Source: Alkalicoccus luteus (GTDB lineage Bacteria > Bacillota > Bacilli > Bacillales > Salisediminibacteriaceae). Taken from it: a stretch of 64,000 nt of DNA. Shown here piece after piece: positions 61,340-64,000 of this stretch. The notes under the pieces are model-generated. The model did no database searches and was not told the DNA's origin. It saw nothing but the letters and a program-made list of their open reading frames with translations. Both the position numbers and the translations under genes were made by a program. Positions within the stretch are counted from its first letter, which is position 1, and each line of letters starts with the position of its first letter. The DNA is taken from assembly GCF_012034335.1 (NCBI RefSeq), contig NZ_JAATHJ010000016.1:1-64000 (forward strand), written 5' to 3'.

Positions 61340-62122
61340 ATGCCCTATTTTACATCAAATTCTTTAAAGCTGTATTACGAGGATACTGGCTCCGGGCCTC
61401 CGCTGCTCCTGTTTCCGCCCCCGGCACTCGGAAGCTCGCCGTTTATTCCGCAGCAGGAAGCACTGCCAGATGGCATCCGCCTCCTGACGTTCCACCCACG
61501 TGGCAACGGGTACAGTGAAACAGACGGCGAAGAAACAATCCGCTCCTGGGCTGATGATGCAGCAGCCCTTCTGGATCACCTGGACATTCAACAGGCGTCG
61601 CTGTGCGGCTATTCTATGGGAGGGGCTCCTGTACAGGATTTCGCGATCCGCTATCCCGAACGAACGGCATGCCTTCTTCTGCTCTGCACATTTCCGGAGG
61701 TCAATACGAAACTGCTGGAGAAGAAGATTAGTCTCGGTGAATTACTGACTCAAAACCGGTGGACTGGTTTTCTCGGGCGAGCCCTTGGAACGACGCATTC
61801 CGCCCGCACCGATATCGAAAGAAACGTGTGGGGCACAGCGGAGCAGTCAGATCCTGAGGCAATCCGCCGCCTGTATACAAGCGGCCGGCATTTTACCGCT
61901 CTGCCGCAGCTTGCCTCCGTTCAATCCCCCGTCTATTACATCTACGGACGCTGGGATCCAATTGCTCTCCCCTATGTGAATCAATATAAGTCCGTCATTC
62001 CGCACGCTCGATTTATTCGCATATCAGAAGGATTTCATCAGCTCCCGACACGAGCTTCGAGTCAGGTTAACAGCATCATCCGTTCGATAGTAAGAGAGGA
62101 GGAAACACCTCATGCCGACTAA
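61340..62122 (+). CDS. Alpha/beta hydrolase
   Basis: The 260-aa hydrolase has the nucleophile elbow GYSMGG (Ser near residue 92), an oxyanion-side LLLFPPPALG, an acid in YGRWDPIAL and the histidine in EGFHQLP. ATG 61340 follows GGAGGTGACG. It overlaps the DUF2071 gene by 11 bp. The substrate is not predictable. Confidence 0.87.
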   Translation: MPYFTSNSLKLYYEDTGSGPPLLLFPPPALGSSPFIPQQEALPDGIRLLTFHPRGNGYSETDGEETIRSWADDAAALLDHLDIQQASLCGYSMGGAPVQDFAIRYPERTACLLLLCTFPEVNTKLLEKKISLGELLTQNRWTGFLGRALGTTHSARTDIERNVWGTAEQSDPEAIRRLYTSGRHFTALPQLASVQSPVYYIYGRWDPIALPYVNQYKSVIPHARFIRISEGFHQLPTRASSQVNSIIRSIVREEETPHAD

Positions 62123-62789
62123 ACCGACTGCGACGCAGACGTGGGAAAATATGCTGCTGTACCATCTGGAGGTAGAGCCGGACAGACTGGCTGCAGCGCT
62201 GCCGGAACCGTTCCAGCCATCCCTTTTTGAAGGAAAAACCTGGCTGACAACGGCCTGCTTTACGTGCCGGAGCAGCAGTGCTGTTTTTTTCGGCCGCTCG
62301 CTTTCACTGCCTGTATACGAAGAAGTGCAGGTACGTACCTATCTCGACTACGACGGCGATCCGGGTCTTTACATGTTTTCATCCGATGTGTCCCACCGGT
62401 CGGTCGTTAAAGGGGCCAGATTGACGCTGAAGCTTCCGTTTTACGAAGCATCAATCGAACGGCGCCGTGATACGGCCTATCATATCATGAGTAAACGCCT
62501 GAAAAGCGACGCGCGTTTTCAGGCTTCATTCCGACCTGCTGCGCAACGGGATACGTCAGCATTTGCCGATTGGGCTGGAAACCGTTCCTGTATGTGGAAA
62601 AAAACGAAAAGCGGCGTTGAAAAAGCTGTTATCAACCCCGGCGGCTGGGATCTTTATGAAGCCGAAGCAGAGGTTTCCTGCTCCGGTATGTATCCGTTTC
62701 TTACGGAAGATGCGTTCACCGGACGTTCAAGGATACAGTTCTGCCCGGAACGCGTGACACACTTTTATCCGTTCCAGCGGACCCGCTGA
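62112..62789 (+). CDS. DUF2071 (YqjF-like) family protein
   Basis: The 225-aa protein fits the DUF2071/acetoacetate-decarboxylase-like fold: YHLEVEPDRLAAALPEPFQP, FTCRSSSAVFF, EVQVRTYLDYDGDPGLYMFSSDV (two pieces), and a late RIQFCPERVTHFYPF. Function is unknown. Its start lies inside the hydrolase gene after GAGAGGAGG, so it is translationally coupled to it. Confidence 0.82.
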   Translation: MPTKPTATQTWENMLLYHLEVEPDRLAAALPEPFQPSLFEGKTWLTTACFTCRSSSAVFFGRSLSLPVYEEVQVRTYLDYDGDPGLYMFSSDVSHRSVVKGARLTLKLPFYEASIERRRDTAYHIMSKRLKSDARFQASFRPAAQRDTSAFADWAGNRSCMWKKTKSGVEKAVINPGGWDLYEAEAEVSCSGMYPFLTEDAFTGRSRIQFCPERVTHFYPFQRTR

Positions 62790-62825
62790 TATGATAGGCT
62801 TAGAGAAGAGACTGGAGGCGGTTAA

Positions 62826-63482
62826 ATGACAACATGGGCATTTGTATCTGACTTTGACGGAACGATTTCACAAAAGGACTTTTACTGGATTGTGATTGAG
62901 AAATATTTTCCTGAAGGAGAAGCACTTTATCATCGATGGCAAGACGGCGAAATGAAGGACATTGACTTTCTTAACATCGTTTTTGCCTCCGTCGGGCAGC
63001 CTGAGGAGACAATTAAACGGGATATCGCAGACATCCCCCTCGACCCTCACGTTAAACCGTTCATCGAACAGATCAAAAAAGCCGGCGGTGACTTTATCAT
63101 CATCAGCGCCGGGTGTGAGTATTATATTCACGAACTGTTAACACTTGCGGACATTCGCGATGTACCTGTTTATTCCAACCCCGGTCACGTTGAGAACGGC
63201 GGCCTTCATCTGACCCCTGACCCGGCCGACCGCTTCTATCACGAGCGGTACGGCATCGATAAAAAAGCTGTGATGCAGGAGCTCAGCGGCCGTTACGATA
63301 CGCTCTATTTTGCAGGAGACAGTGAACCGGATTCTCATCCGGCATCCCTTGCAGCGGTGACTTACGCTATGAAAAAGCTGCCCCCGATTCTAGATCGAAT
63401 GGGAACGCCGTATGAGAAAGTAGACGACTTTTCGGAGATAGCATCAGACTTAAAAAAGCGAGGCGTACTCGACCGGTCATGA
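62826..63482 (+). CDS. HAD-IB phosphatase, MtnX-like
   Basis: The 218-aa phosphatase has the HAD motifs FVSDFDGT (nucleophile Asp near residue 9), FIIISAG (motif II), a lysine in GIDKKAVM and FAGDSEPD (motif IV). It resembles MtnX, 2-hydroxy-3-keto-5-methylthiopentenyl-1-phosphate phosphatase of methionine salvage, but no other mtn gene is present. It ends 6 bp inside the convergent DinB-like gene. Confidence 0.85.
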   Translation: MTTWAFVSDFDGTISQKDFYWIVIEKYFPEGEALYHRWQDGEMKDIDFLNIVFASVGQPEETIKRDIADIPLDPHVKPFIEQIKKAGGDFIIISAGCEYYIHELLTLADIRDVPVYSNPGHVENGGLHLTPDPADRFYHERYGIDKKAVMQELSGRYDTLYFAGDSEPDSHPASLAAVTYAMKKLPPILDRMGTPYEKVDDFSEIASDLKKRGVLDRS

Positions 63483-63941
63483 CCGTCGGTACGCCTGGTT
63501 TCTGTCGTGCAGAAACGTTTCAATCTGCAGCTGATGGTGTTCATCGTGCGCGCCGAAAAAGGCATCGAGCTCCGCAGGAGTCCACGTTTTGTCAGAACCT
63601 TTCTGCGGGACACTCTCCGGTGCTGTTTCCTTCAGCACGGCGACAAGTGCTTGTCTCGTTTCGATAAAATCGCGAATGAGGCGGTGCGCGCTGCGCCCTT
63701 CAAGTGCTGCTACCGCAGACCGGTTGTACACATCCGGAATCGGAAACGGCGGAATCGGCTTCCCTGCCTGCATCGCTGGTAGTACGGACTCCAGCAGAAA
63801 ACGGTCCCAGTAAAATAAATGCCCGATTATTTCTCTCGTTCCCCATTTTGCCGGTGCGGTAGGCGTATTCAGCCATGTTTCATTCTGTTCCTCCAGCATC
63901 CCTGCAAAGGGGATAATCGCTTCCATTTTCCATTCTGCCAT
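63477..63941 (-). CDS. DinB/DfsB-family protein
   Basis: The 154-aa four-helix protein has DinB-like metal ligands: His in IIGHLFYWDRFLLE, and HDEHHQLQIETFLHDR near the end. Family members include thiol-dependent transferases (bacillithiol or mycothiol S-transferases) and many of unknown role. ATG 63939-63941 was chosen as it is 8 nt after GGAGG; earlier starts overlap that site. Confidence 0.85.
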   Translation of the reverse strand: MAEWKMEAIIPFAGMLEEQNETWLNTPTAPAKWGTREIIGHLFYWDRFLLESVLPAMQAGKPIPPFPIPDVYNRSAVAALEGRSAHRLIRDFIETRQALVAVLKETAPESVPQKGSDKTWTPAELDAFFGAHDEHHQLQIETFLHDRNQAYRRS

Positions 63942-64000
63942 GTCACATTCCTCCATACTGCATCTACGTGCTACTTTCAAGTATCACCGTTGAAATGACC

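Overview
The window looks like chromosomal DNA of a Gram-positive, low-to-medium GC Firmicute of the Bacillaceae, probably a halophilic or alkaliphilic relative of Salisediminibacterium, Alkalicoccus or [Bacillus] selenitireducens. The reasons are AGGAGG-type ribosome binding sites, Bacillus-type families (YpjP, YneR/HesB-like, GSP39-like SDR, RsbQ, SinI), acidic proteins and an ectoine hydroxylase. The species itself is inference. There is no rRNA, tRNA, phage or CRISPR array. Almost everything is ordinary core metabolism, but the regulatory and intergenic content is unusual.

Layout. 0-2.2 kb: an ECF sigma / anti-sigma pair followed by a tiny membrane protein, next to a decayed repeat element. 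2.2-7.7 kb: an amidase and a TPP-riboswitch-controlled thiazole operon (tenI-thiO-thiS-thiG-thiF). 7.7-11.1 kb: cydDC exporter. 11.2-14.1 kb: YpjP-like protein, BNR-repeat lipoprotein, TraB-family protein. 14.1-15.1 kb: non-coding, with a degenerate repeat tract and a 532-bp mobile-element-like repeat flanked by a duplicated hairpin. 15.2-19 kb: hypothetical protein, acyl-CoA dehydrogenase family protein, and an RsbQ-like hydrolase translationally coupled to a PAS-GGDEF protein. 19-31 kb: large secreted glycosidase-like protein, TauE/SafE exporter, Nei-type glycosylase, small stress and housekeeping genes, ferredoxin, a YisP-like prenyl synthase family member, pseudouridine synthase, MOSC protein, DegV. 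31-35 kb: ppdK with its regulatory kinase/phosphorylase. 35-36 kb: a cyclic-di-GMP-I riboswitch in front of a SinI-type anti-repressor gene. 35.5-41.7 kb: two-component system with a dual-kinase hybrid sensor, and a GAF-GGDEF-EAL gene broken by an in-frame TGA. 41.9-54.8 kb: sulfur block, made of a sulfonate-type ABC operon, a second copy of the mobile repeat, sirC, and the long sat-permease-cysC-cysH-sumT-sirB-cysJ-cysI operon. 55-64 kb: ectD, SDR, PadR/DUF4188 pair, a nonsense-mutated sugar isomerase, SMP-30 family protein, Nmad3-like protein, hydrolase, DUF2071, MtnX-like phosphatase and DinB-like protein.

How it works together. The sulfur genes form one pathway: sulfate uptake and activation (SLC13 permease, Sat, CysC, CysH), sulfite reduction (CysJI), siroheme synthesis for CysI (SumT, SirC, SirB), and uptake of organosulfonates. 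A second theme is cyclic di-GMP: a predicted synthase gated by an RsbQ-type receptor, a (broken) phosphodiesterase-type protein, and a c-di-GMP riboswitch placed in front of sinI. The third notable item is a non-autonomous repeat family that sits next to palindromic hairpins; in the two full copies the whole hairpin is duplicated as a 31-bp direct repeat.
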